NCBI GenBank assembly: GCA_041441915.1
Contig: JASDRS010000015.1
Location: 113,923 to 177,922, forward strand
DNA: 64,000 nt
Reading direction: 5' to 3'
DNA from: UBA10365 sp041441915
GTDB lineage: Bacteria; Pseudomonadota; Alphaproteobacteria; Rhodobacterales; Rhodobacteraceae
Below are positions 1 to 7,744 of the stretch, piece by piece. The notes below the pieces were generated by a model, which saw nothing but the letters and a program-made list of their open reading frames with translations, made no database searches and was not told the DNA's origin. Every line of letters begins with the position of its first letter. Positions within the stretch are counted from its first letter, which is position 1. The position numbers and the translations under genes were made by a program.

Positions 1-1409
1 ACCGCCTTGTAGGCCGACGACTGGCGCTGGTTGATGATCAGCCTGGCGTCACGCGCGATCTACGCGAAGGCGACGCGAAACTTTTCGACCTTCGTTTTAC
101 AGTGATTGACACTGCTGGGCTTGAAGAAGTCACAGACGACAGTTTGCAAGGCCGCATGCGCCGCCTGACAGAAGGTGCCGTTGATATTGCAGATGTGTGT
201 CTATTTTTGATTGATGGGCGCATGGGCGTGACCCCAAGCGATGAGGTATTTGCAGATATTTTGCGGCGCAAATCTGCCAAGGTAATTGTCGGCGTTAATA
301 AGGCTGAAGGCTCGGCGGGAGATTCAGGCGCGATCGAAGCTTGGTCATTGGGTCTGGGCGATCCCGTGCGCATGTCAGCCGAACATGGCGAGGGTATGGA
401 TGACCTGTATCATATTTTGCGGCCCATAGGTAATTTTTATGCCGAGCGTGCCAAAGCTGATGCGCCCTTGGTCGACGTTAATATTTCTGAAGAAGAGGCT
501 GAAGAAGAGGGCGACGGAGAAAATTACCGCCCAAGTATATCTAAGCCACTGCAAATTGCGGTGATAGGGCGTCCGAATGCGGGCAAGTCTACGTTGATCA
601 ATAAAATCATCGGAGAAGAACGTTTGCTTACAGGTCCCGAGGTGGGAATCACTCGTGATGCTATCTCTATCAAAAGCAATTGGCTGGGAACGGCCACTAG
701 GATATTTGACACGGCCGGCTTGCGCAAAAAGGCGCGCATCAATGACAAGCTGGAAAAGTTATCCGTGTCTGACGGTTTGCGCGCGGTGCGTTTTGCCGAA
801 GTTGTTGTGGTGCTTTTAGACGTTGATATTCCCTTTGAGCAACAAGATTTGCGTATCGCCGATTTTGCAGAAACTGAAGGACGTGCAGTCGTGATTGCGG
901 TTAATAAATGGGATATAGAAGTCGACAAGCAAGATAAACTTACTGCGCTACGCGAAATGTTTGAGCGACTTCTGCCGCAACTGCGCGGAGCGCCTATGGT
1001 CACCGTGTCTGCTAAAACAGGCAAGGGCCTTGACCGTTTGCACCACGCCATCGTGAAAGCGCATGAAGTGTGGAACCGGCGCGTACCGACCGCACGGCTT
1101 AACAGTTGGTTGGGAGCGATGGTTGAGGCGCATCCGCCTCCCGCGCCAGGTGGTCGGCGCATTAAACTGCGTTATATGACGCAGGTAAAAACACGCCCTC
1201 CGGGCTTTATTGTTATGTGTTCGAACCCTGATGGCATGCCTGAAAGCTATAAGCGCTATCTGGTCAATGGCTTGCGTGAGCATTTTGATATGCCAGGCAC
1301 GCCCATTCGGTTGACCATGCGCGGTCAGGGTGAAAAGAACCCCTTTAAGGGGCGGTATTACTCTACACCGTCACGGCTACGCAAACATACTGGCAAGGGC
1401 GAATATTAA
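1..1409 (+). CDS. der: GTPase Der (EngA), 5' end outside window
   Basis: Der is a double-GTPase that binds the 50S ribosomal subunit and is needed for its late assembly. The reading frame is open from base 3, so the CDS enters from the left edge; the first P-loop lies outside. Visible are DTAGLEE (G3) of the first G domain, an acidic linker rich in Glu, then a complete second G domain with GRPNAGKST (G1), DTAGLRKKARI (G3) and NKWD (G4), followed by the C-terminal KH-like domain ending in a basic tail. Two tandem G domains plus the KH-like domain are diagnostic of Der. An intrinsic terminator follows the stop codon. Confidence 0.97.
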   Translation, partial: RLVGRRLALVDDQPGVTRDLREGDAKLFDLRFTVIDTAGLEEVTDDSLQGRMRRLTEGAVDIADVCLFLIDGRMGVTPSDEVFADILRRKSAKVIVGVNKAEGSAGDSGAIEAWSLGLGDPVRMSAEHGEGMDDLYHILRPIGNFYAERAKADAPLVDVNISEEEAEEEGDGENYRPSISKPLQIAVIGRPNAGKSTLINKIIGEERLLTGPEVGITRDAISIKSNWLGTATRIFDTAGLRKKARINDKLEKLSVSDGLRAVRFAEVVVVLLDVDIPFEQQDLRIADFAETEGRAVVIAVNKWDIEVDKQDKLTALREMFERLLPQLRGAPMVTVSAKTGKGLDRLHHAIVKAHEVWNRRVPTARLNSWLGAMVEAHPPPAPGGRRIKLRYMTQVKTRPPGFIVMCSNPDGMPESYKRYLVNGLREHFDMPGTPIRLTMRGQGEKNPFKGRYYSTPSRLRKHTGKGEY

Positions 1410-1417
1410 TTTTGGCG

Positions 1418-1439
1418 TGGCCTTCAGGGGCCATTTTTT
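1418..1439 (+). terminator. Intrinsic terminator after der
   Basis: Stem TGGCC/GGCCA with a 6-nt loop followed by six T residues, starting nine bases after the der stop codon. It lies in the 127-bp gap between the convergent genes der and miaA. Confidence 0.7.
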
Positions 1440-1536
1440 ATTAAATTAGAAATTACCTGTGTCCCATAAACGGTGAACGCAAGCGGTTTAGACGTGTTTG
1501 AACACATCACCGACCGCGTGCAAGTTTTGATTTAGG

Positions 1537-2427
1537 CTATCCGTATGCCGGTGGAATTAACTCGTGCCAGTCTTTCATTCGGCTACGAAACCAAGTTCGT
1601 TGGCGTTTGGCATATTGGCGTGACGCAAGTTTTGCTGCCACTACCGCGTCATCGAGTGACATCTGACCGGCTATGTGCGCCATAAGCTCTGGTGCGCCAA
1701 TGGCACGGGCAGAGGGTCGGTTTGGGTTCCATGTAGGTGCAGCCAAACGCACTTCGTCCAAAGCATTGCCCTGCATCATTTGATCAAAGCGTTGGTCAAT
1801 GCGGGCATTTAGCCAGTCAAGATTTGGGCGAAAGACTATGGGGTGGCACTCATATAACGGCAAAAGCGGCGCAGGCGTGTCGTCTTGCCAAGCGCTGAGT
1901 GCGCGGCCTGTGGCGTGCATAACTTCCCATGCGCGTTGAACGCGTGCACCATTTTTGGTGTCAATCCGACTGAGTGTGGTGATGTCCAGCTCATCACGCA
2001 TTCCCACCAAATCTCCCGCTACGCGGCGCTTGTTGGCTATGTCCCGAATTTGGGCGGGAATTGATGGAATTTGGGCCAAACCTTCGGTCAGGGCCGTGAA
2101 ATAAAGCCCCGTGCCACCGACGATGATCGGGCGCAGCTGTTGAGATTTAAGCTTTGCCAAAACGGTCGCTACCTCCCGCAGCCAATGCCCCACAGAATAG
2201 TCTTGGTCATGTGCTATATGGCCATAAAGTAGATGGGGTGTGCGGGCGAGATCGACCGCCGTTGGGCGCGCGCTTAAATCTTGCCAACAATCATAGACTT
2301 GCTGTGCATCAGCATTTACAATCACTCCGCCTTCGCGTTTGGCAATCTCTAGTGCCAGCCCAGATTTACCACTGGCGGTTGGGCCTGCGATCAGAACTGG
2401 CAGCTTGGAAGAAATGGCAGGTGTCAT
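1537..2427 (-). CDS. miaA: tRNA dimethylallyltransferase MiaA
   Basis: MiaA transfers a dimethylallyl group from DMAPP to N6 of A37 in tRNAs reading UNN codons, the first step toward ms2i6A. The 296-residue product has the normal family length. The P-loop GPTASGKS lies at about residues 14-21, the DAQQVY motif at about 40, GGTGLYFTAL around 105, and the C-terminal SRQYAKRQRTWFR motif that contacts tRNA is present. It is divergent from pyrH, with 124 bp between the two starts, and convergent with der. The ATG at 2427 is the only sensible start because it directly precedes the P-loop strand. Confidence 0.96.
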   Translation of the reverse strand: MTPAISSKLPVLIAGPTASGKSGLALEIAKREGGVIVNADAQQVYDCWQDLSARPTAVDLARTPHLLYGHIAHDQDYSVGHWLREVATVLAKLKSQQLRPIIVGGTGLYFTALTEGLAQIPSIPAQIRDIANKRRVAGDLVGMRDELDITTLSRIDTKNGARVQRAWEVMHATGRALSAWQDDTPAPLLPLYECHPIVFRPNLDWLNARIDQRFDQMMQGNALDEVRLAAPTWNPNRPSARAIGAPELMAHIAGQMSLDDAVVAAKLASRQYAKRQRTWFRSRMKDWHELIPPAYG

Positions 2428-2551
2428 GATACTCCGTTGTGTTGCAAACGATTTAAATTTCGGTCAATATATCTTGGGCGTTGAACCTAGCCGCTTTTTG
2501 CGACATTTTGCGCACTAGTCCAACAAAATTCGAATTGAGCGGGAGCTTTTC

Positions 2552-3304
2552 ATGATATCCTTGAGCGAAAATACGAAGAAAGTTAACTCTGCAGGTTCTA
2601 CATATGAGCGCGTGATGCTTAAAATCAGCGGCGAAGCATTGATGGGTGATATGAGCTTTGGCCTCAACCCACCCACTGTGCAGCGGATCGCGGCTGAAGT
2701 GAAGTCGGTGCATGATTTTGGGGTTGAAATTTGTATGGTAATTGGCGGTGGTAATATTTTTCGCGGCTTGCAAGGATCGGCGCAAGGGATGGAACGCACG
2801 ACCGCGGATTATATGGGCATGTTGGCCACGGTGATGAACGCGCTGGCTATGCAATCCTCGCTTGAGGCTTTGGGAATTCATACACGCGTAATCTCGGCTA
2901 TCCCGATGGATCAGGTATGCGAACCCTATATCCGCCGCCGCGCGGTGCGTCATTTAGAAAAGAAACGTGTGGTCATCTTTGCCGCGGGAACAGGCAATCC
3001 CTATTTTACAACCGACACCGCTGCAACATTGCGTGCAAATGAAATGGCCTGTGAGGCTATTTTTAAAGGCACAAAGGTTGACGGTGTTTATGACAAAGAT
3101 CCAAAAAAATACCCTGATGCCAAACGCTATGACATTATAAGTTATGACGAAGTATTGCAGCGAAATTTGGGAGTGATGGATGCCAGTGCCATTGCTTTGG
3201 CGCGGGACAACAACTTGCCAATTATTGTGTTTAGCCTGAATGAACCGGGTGGTTTTTGCGGCATATTGCGCGGCGAAGGTACCTATACGCGGGTGCATGG
3301 CTAG
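2552..3304 (+). CDS. pyrH: Uridylate kinase
   Basis: PyrH phosphorylates UMP to UDP; it belongs to the amino-acid-kinase fold and is usually hexameric, activated by GTP and inhibited by UTP. The product is 250 residues. After a short N-terminal extension come VMLKISGEALMG, the IGGGNIFRG glycine-rich loop, the YMGMLATVMN segment and the late TKVDGVYDKDP motif, all typical of bacterial UMP kinases. It heads the series pyrH-frr-(uppS remnant)-cdsA-dxr-rseP-bamA, a widespread bacterial arrangement. The start is an ATG preceded by a GGGAG Shine-Dalgarno-like stretch. Confidence 0.97.
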   Translation: MISLSENTKKVNSAGSTYERVMLKISGEALMGDMSFGLNPPTVQRIAAEVKSVHDFGVEICMVIGGGNIFRGLQGSAQGMERTTADYMGMLATVMNALAMQSSLEALGIHTRVISAIPMDQVCEPYIRRRAVRHLEKKRVVIFAAGTGNPYFTTDTAATLRANEMACEAIFKGTKVDGVYDKDPKKYPDAKRYDIISYDEVLQRNLGVMDASAIALARDNNLPIIVFSLNEPGGFCGILRGEGTYTRVHG

Positions 3305-3346
3305 GAACCATAGGCCCCATTGGTCAACGTTTACGAAAGGAAAAAC

Positions 3347-3913
3347 ATGTCCGAGAATGAAATTGAAATTGATCTTGATGAGATTGAACGTCGCATGCAA
3401 GGCGCGGTTACGTCGCTGCGTGGCGAGTTTTCGTCTTTGCGCACGGGGCGGGCCTCTGGTGCCATTCTTGATCCTATCCAGGTTGACGCCTATGGACAAA
3501 TGACGCCGATCAACCAGCTTGGTACGGTTAACGTGCCAGAACCGCGCATGGTCGTTATAAATGTTTGGGATAAAACAATGATTTCAAAGGTCGAAAAGGC
3601 TATCCGCGAGTCTGGCATTGGTATTAACCCGATCGTAGATGGCCCGTTGATCCGCCTGCCCATTCCCGAATTGAACGAAGAACGCCGCCGCGAGCTAACC
3701 AAAGTGGCCGCGCAATATTCCGAACATGCTCGTGTCGCTGTGCGGAATGTGCGCCGCGATGGGATGGATCAGATTAAAAAGGCTAAATCTTCCAGTATGG
3801 CAGAAGATGATCAAAAAATGTATGCTGATGAAGTTCAAGTTTTAACTGATAAAGCAATTTCCAATATAGATAATGCTCTAGAAGTTAAGCAACAAGAAAT
3901 TATGCAAGTATAA
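3347..3913 (+). CDS. frr: Ribosome recycling factor
   Basis: RRF splits post-termination ribosomes together with EF-G. The product is 188 residues, the usual length (about 185). It has the signature LRTGRAS, the VPEPRMVVINVWDK segment and a C-terminal long helix with KAKSSSMAEDDQKMYADE. A TTG 27 bases upstream would extend the frame, but the ATG at 3347 has an AAAGGA Shine-Dalgarno 6 nt away and gives the conserved length. It sits 42 bp after pyrH and 15 bp before the uppS remnant. Confidence 0.97.
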   Translation: MSENEIEIDLDEIERRMQGAVTSLRGEFSSLRTGRASGAILDPIQVDAYGQMTPINQLGTVNVPEPRMVVINVWDKTMISKVEKAIRESGIGINPIVDGPLIRLPIPELNEERRRELTKVAAQYSEHARVAVRNVRRDGMDQIKKAKSSSMAEDDQKMYADEVQVLTDKAISNIDNALEVKQQEIMQV

Positions 3914-3928
3914 GTTTAAGGAAGTGTT

Positions 3929-4306
3929 GTGACTAGTACCCCAATTTTAGAAGTAAAAGGCCAAGGGGCAGCACATTTGGCCATTAATCGCGTTGAATGC
4001 CACGAGTTGACTTGTGCGCCTGGGCTTTTTGCGCAAAAGGTTGCTGACGTCGAGCTCAGTGGAGACCTTGTCACCCAAGTTGATTTTGCCAAGTGCCTTT
4101 ATACGCTTTATTTCTCTGGACCAGAACTGGTTATTTGTATCTCTGGCGAAACTCACACATCGAACTTTTTACGGTGGCAAGTAGCCGATGCTGAATATAA
4201 ATTCACGCCCAAGCTTTGGCCCTATTTTATAGAAGAAAAACTTGTAGCTATTTTGGTGTGTTTTGGCCAAAGAGGCCAGAGCTTTGGTGGGGTGGCTGTC
4301 GGATGA
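3929..4306 (+). pseudogene. uppS: Truncated remnant of undecaprenyl diphosphate synthase (uppS)
   Basis: An open frame of 125 codons lies exactly where uppS normally sits, between frr and cdsA. Full-length UppS is about 240 residues. Residues ~36-120 resemble the C-terminal third of UppS: SGE..TSNF at 72-80, then LRWQVADAEYKF, LWPYF and GQRGQSFGG. The N-terminal catalytic half with the MDGNGRWA aspartate motif is absent. In the R-T-S-G-E-x-R-x-S-N-F signature the two arginines that bind the homoallylic diphosphate are Cys70 and His76. Start (GTG, with AAGGAAG 5 nt upstream) and stop are intact, and the stop overlaps the cdsA start (ATGA). I infer no synthase activity; the frame may persist to couple translation to cdsA. 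An unrelated protein is unlikely given position and motif match. Confidence 0.8.
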
Positions 4307-5094
4307 AGTACAGCAATTGGCAAGATTTACGCCCACGTCTTGTGACCGCGTTGGTTATGGCTTTTGTGGGTGGGCTGGCCACTTGGGTGGGTGGGCTTGC
4401 CTTTGAATTGATGATTTTGGCTGTTTTAGCTGTGATGATTTGGGAATTAGCGCAGATGACCTCAGCGCCAGAATGTGCGTATACTGGCAAAATGGCTTTT
4501 GCCCTTGGAGCTTTGGCATCGCTTTGCGTTTTTGTGATCGGGTTGTTGCCGGAATTCAAGTTTATGGCACTTCTGTTCGTGCCTGGCATCATGGCGCAGT
4601 TTGGTGGCAGACGCTTACGCTTCTGGGTGTTTATGTATTGCTTTGCTATCCTGTCCACCTGTTTTTTTCTGTTGACCTTGCGTCAAAAATTTGGCTTTGA
4701 TGTGATTTTATGGTTGGTGGTTTTGGTCGCGGCCAGTGACATTATGGGTTATTTTGTTGGCCGTACATTGGGTGGTCCTAAGCTTTGGCCTCGCGTTAGC
4801 CCCAAAAAAACATGGTCTGGCACCGTTGCAGGTTGGCTGGGAGCTTCCCTTGTTGGGCTAGTTTTTTATGTAGCCCTTGGGTGGGAAATAGAACTTTTGT
4901 GGCTTTCTCCGCTGCTAGCGATGGCTGGCCAAGCGGGCGATATTGCGCAAAGCGCGCTGAAGCGTGCTGTTGGGGTGAAAGACAGCTCAAATTTTTTGCC
5001 AGGCCATGGCGGCTTTCTTGATCGCTTTGATGCTATAATTTTTGCAGTTTTGTTGCTGTCGGTTTTAAGCCAACTGATGATCTTACCGTTTTAG
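4303..5094 (+). CDS. cdsA: Phosphatidate cytidylyltransferase
   Basis: CdsA makes CDP-diacylglycerol from phosphatidate and CTP, the branch point for all membrane phospholipids. The product is 263 residues with about seven hydrophobic helices. The C-terminal family signature is clear: SDIMGYFVGRTLGG, SPKKTWSGTVAG, then GDIAQSALKRAVGVKDSS and PGHGGFLDRFD. The ATG at 4303 overlaps the stop of the upstream uppS remnant by four bases, so its translation is probably coupled to that frame. An upstream in-frame TTG (4216) would add a tail lacking family similarity and is rejected. dxr follows after 10 bp. Confidence 0.96.
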   Translation: MKYSNWQDLRPRLVTALVMAFVGGLATWVGGLAFELMILAVLAVMIWELAQMTSAPECAYTGKMAFALGALASLCVFVIGLLPEFKFMALLFVPGIMAQFGGRRLRFWVFMYCFAILSTCFFLLTLRQKFGFDVILWLVVLVAASDIMGYFVGRTLGGPKLWPRVSPKKTWSGTVAGWLGASLVGLVFYVALGWEIELLWLSPLLAMAGQAGDIAQSALKRAVGVKDSSNFLPGHGGFLDRFDAIIFAVLLLSVLSQLMILPF

Positions 5095-5104
5095 GAGATT
5101 TAAG

Positions 5105-6298
5105 ATGCGCAAAATCTCAATTTTTGGTGCGACGGGATCGATCGGCGAAAGTTGTTTTGACCTTATCATCCGCCAAGGTGGGGCAAATCACTTTGAAACG
5201 GTCGTGCTCACTGGGGGCCGCAATGTAGTGCGCTTGGCAGAGATGGCAGTTCTTCTGAAAGCACAGCTTGTGGTAACTGCCTTTGAAAATTGTCGATTAG
5301 CGCTTGAAGACGCGCTTGCTGCACATGGTAATTTGGCGGCTCGGATCAAAGTTTCTGCAGGTGCGCAAGCACTTATTGACGCAGCAGATAGGCCTTGTGA
5401 CTGGGCTCTTTCTGCCATTATTGGCGTGGCGGGACTGGCGCCTGGCTTTCATGTGCTGCGCCATGGCGCTATTTTGGCGCTGGCTAATAAGGAAAGCCTA
5501 GTCACAGCAGGGCCGCTTCTGTTGGCCGAGGCTGCAAAATATGGTACGCGCCTTTTGCCTGTTGACAGCGAACATTCGGCGATCTTTCAGGCCTTGGTAG
5601 GGGAAGAGATAAATTCGGTTGAACGTATCATTCTAACCGCTTCTGGCGGTGCCTTGCGCGATTGGCCCTATGAAAAGCTTAAAACTGCGACACTCACCGA
5701 AACCTTGGCACATCCAAATTGGTTGATGGGTCAGCGTATTACCGTGGATTCGGCTTCTATGTTTAATAAGGCATTGGAAGTTATTGAAACGAAAGAGTAT
5801 TTCGGAGTACACCCAAGCCAAATCGAAGTGATTATTCATCCAGAGTCAATCATTCACTCTATGGTTTCTTACCGTGACGGCGCAGTGATGGCACATTTAG
5901 GCGTGCCTGATATGCGCCATGCCATTGGCTATGCGCTCAATTACCCCAAGCGCCAAAATCTTCCTGTAGCAAGGCTTAATTTTACGGCCTTGGGACAGTT
6001 AAGTTTTAAAGCGCCGAACCTTGACCGTTATCCAGCGCTACGTTTAGCACAAGAGGTGATGGGGCTTGGCGGGTCAGCGGGGGCGTCGTTTAACGCGGCC
6101 AAAGATGTGGCGCTTGATTGTTTTATCGCAGGTGAAATTGGTTTTATGGATATGGCGATTTTGGTTGAACAAACCTTAAACCGCTTGGTTCAGAAGAATT
6201 GTTTATTAAATGCGGTTCAAAGTCTTGACGATGTGCTTAATAGCGACCACTTGGCTAAGATAACAGCACTTGAGCTTTCACAAAAACTAAATAAATAA
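5105..6298 (+). CDS. dxr: 1-deoxy-D-xylulose 5-phosphate reductoisomerase
   Basis: Dxr converts DXP to 2-C-methyl-D-erythritol 4-phosphate using NADPH, the committed step of the MEP isoprenoid pathway. The product is 397 residues. NADPH-binding GATGSIGES lies at residues 8-16, ANKESLV at about 130, the metal-binding VDSEHSAIFQ at about 155, and IHPESIIHSMV and DMRHAIGYAL later, all conserved in the family. It begins 10 bp after cdsA with a GGAG-type ribosome site and is followed by rseP within 11 bp, so it belongs to the same operon. Confidence 0.97.
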   Translation: MRKISIFGATGSIGESCFDLIIRQGGANHFETVVLTGGRNVVRLAEMAVLLKAQLVVTAFENCRLALEDALAAHGNLAARIKVSAGAQALIDAADRPCDWALSAIIGVAGLAPGFHVLRHGAILALANKESLVTAGPLLLAEAAKYGTRLLPVDSEHSAIFQALVGEEINSVERIILTASGGALRDWPYEKLKTATLTETLAHPNWLMGQRITVDSASMFNKALEVIETKEYFGVHPSQIEVIIHPESIIHSMVSYRDGAVMAHLGVPDMRHAIGYALNYPKRQNLPVARLNFTALGQLSFKAPNLDRYPALRLAQEVMGLGGSAGASFNAAKDVALDCFIAGEIGFMDMAILVEQTLNRLVQKNCLLNAVQSLDDVLNSDHLAKITALELSQKLNK

Positions 6299-6309
6299 AG
6301 GGTTTAAAT

Positions 6310-7650
6310 GTGGATTTTTTAACTTTTTTTTCAGATTTTGGAACCTTTGCGAGCAGTATCTTTGCCTTTATTGTGGCTCTTTCCATCATCGTTTTTGTTC
6401 ATGAATTTGGCCATTATATCGTGGGACGTTGGTGCGGGGTGAGCGCCGAGATTTTTAGCTTGGGCATGGGCCCGGTGCTGTGGTTTCGGATGGACCAGCG
6501 TGGCACAAAATGGCAGGTAGCGGTGTTGCCTTTTGGTGGCTATGTCAAATTTGCAGGTGACGCAGATGTAACATCCGTTGGCGCTCAGGCTGATATGTCT
6601 GATCTTATTCCTAAATCTACGCGCCATACATTGGACGGCGCGCCTTTGTGGGCGCGCACACTAACGGTTGCGGCGGGGCCCTTTTTTAATTTTGGTTTTT
6701 CTATCCTGATTTTTGCGTCCTTTTTTATGACCGCTGGGATTGCCACTGATGAAGCTTATGTTGGCAAGGTAAAAGATCTTGGGCAGGGCGTACAAACTTT
6801 GCAGAAAGGGGATCTGATTTTGAGCATCGATGGTCAGCCGGTTTTGGATCTTCTCGACCTTTATAAAATTGGCGACGCGCTCACGCCCCAACGTTTCATT
6901 TCCTATCAGCTCCGCCGCAATGGTGTACTGCTCGATGTAGTGGGTCCCTATCCTTTCCCGACTTATGTTGACCGGGTGCAGCCGCAATCTGCGGCTCTGG
7001 CTGCGGGTGTTCACTCCCATGATCTGGTCGTCGCGGTCGATGGTGATCCAGTCTTTGCTTTTGCGCAGCTGGTCGAAAAGGTTAAAGCAGGCGATGGTGC
7101 ACCAATGGAGTTAACTTTACTGCGCTCGGGCCAAGAGCTTGAAGTGAACCTAACTCCCAAGCAGGTTGATTTACCCAAGGCCGATGGGGGGTTTGAGCGG
7201 CGTTGGCTTTTGGGGCTGTCGGGGGGCTTAGCCTTTGACCCCTTGACCCGCAGAACTGGCCCCTTTGAAGGGGTGTGGCTGGCGACTAAGGCCACCTATA
7301 GTTTGATTTCAAAAAATCTTTCGGGCATAGGTCATTTGGTCACAGGCAAAATTTCGTCTTGTAATATTAGCGGCCCAATCCGTATTGCACAGGTTTCTGG
7401 TGATATGGCCCGCGATGGAGCGGCGGTTTTTTTTGGCTTTGTGGCGATGCTTTCAACGGCTATTGGGTTGATGAATTTGTTTCCCATCCCCGTTTTAGAT
7501 GGTGGGCATTTAGTACTTTTTGGTTATGAAGCATTGTCGCGAAAAAAGCCATCGCCCAAGGTCATTGGAATCCTTATGCGTATAGGTATGATAGTGCTTT
7601 TGTCTTTAATGGCATTTGCTTTCACTAATGATTTGATTTTTTGTCCCTAA
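6310..7650 (+). CDS. rseP: Site-2 intramembrane metalloprotease RseP
   Basis: RseP cleaves transmembrane segments such as anti-sigma factors and signal-peptide remnants. The product is 446 residues. Zinc-binding HEFGH lies in the first transmembrane helix (about residues 31-35); PDZ-like sequence occupies roughly 125-290; the second active-site motif NLFPIPVLDGGHL lies at about 395 and supplies the metal-binding aspartate. A final hydrophobic helix ends the protein. The start is GTG at 6310: the overlapping ATG at 6308 is in another frame that stops after four codons. Context between dxr and bamA is the standard one. Confidence 0.95.
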   Translation: MDFLTFFSDFGTFASSIFAFIVALSIIVFVHEFGHYIVGRWCGVSAEIFSLGMGPVLWFRMDQRGTKWQVAVLPFGGYVKFAGDADVTSVGAQADMSDLIPKSTRHTLDGAPLWARTLTVAAGPFFNFGFSILIFASFFMTAGIATDEAYVGKVKDLGQGVQTLQKGDLILSIDGQPVLDLLDLYKIGDALTPQRFISYQLRRNGVLLDVVGPYPFPTYVDRVQPQSAALAAGVHSHDLVVAVDGDPVFAFAQLVEKVKAGDGAPMELTLLRSGQELEVNLTPKQVDLPKADGGFERRWLLGLSGGLAFDPLTRRTGPFEGVWLATKATYSLISKNLSGIGHLVTGKISSCNISGPIRIAQVSGDMARDGAAVFFGFVAMLSTAIGLMNLFPIPVLDGGHLVLFGYEALSRKKPSPKVIGILMRIGMIVLLSLMAFAFTNDLIFCP

Positions 7651-7744
7651 ATTCTGAATTTGACTTTGCTTTAAAGCGCTGTTCTTTTGACATGCTTACC
7701 TATTCGCGCTAGTCAGAATATGTAAATAAAACTGAGGCTATAAG

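Noticed and set aside
524..1162. A 212-codon frame antisense to der
   Set aside because: Serine/arginine-rich composition typical of a shadow of a real gene; der motifs are clear on the other strand.
2453..2953. A 166-codon minus-strand frame across the miaA-pyrH spacer and pyrH
   Set aside because: Mostly antisense to pyrH, whose family motifs are unmistakable; no ribosome site.
3240..3503. A frame overlapping the pyrH end and frr start
   Set aside because: Out of frame with both genes and without similarity to anything recognised.
7687..7715. TTGACA with a possible -10 upstream of bamA
   Set aside because: The -35 is perfect but the hexamer 17 bp downstream (TAGTCA) matches -10 at too few positions to call a promoter.
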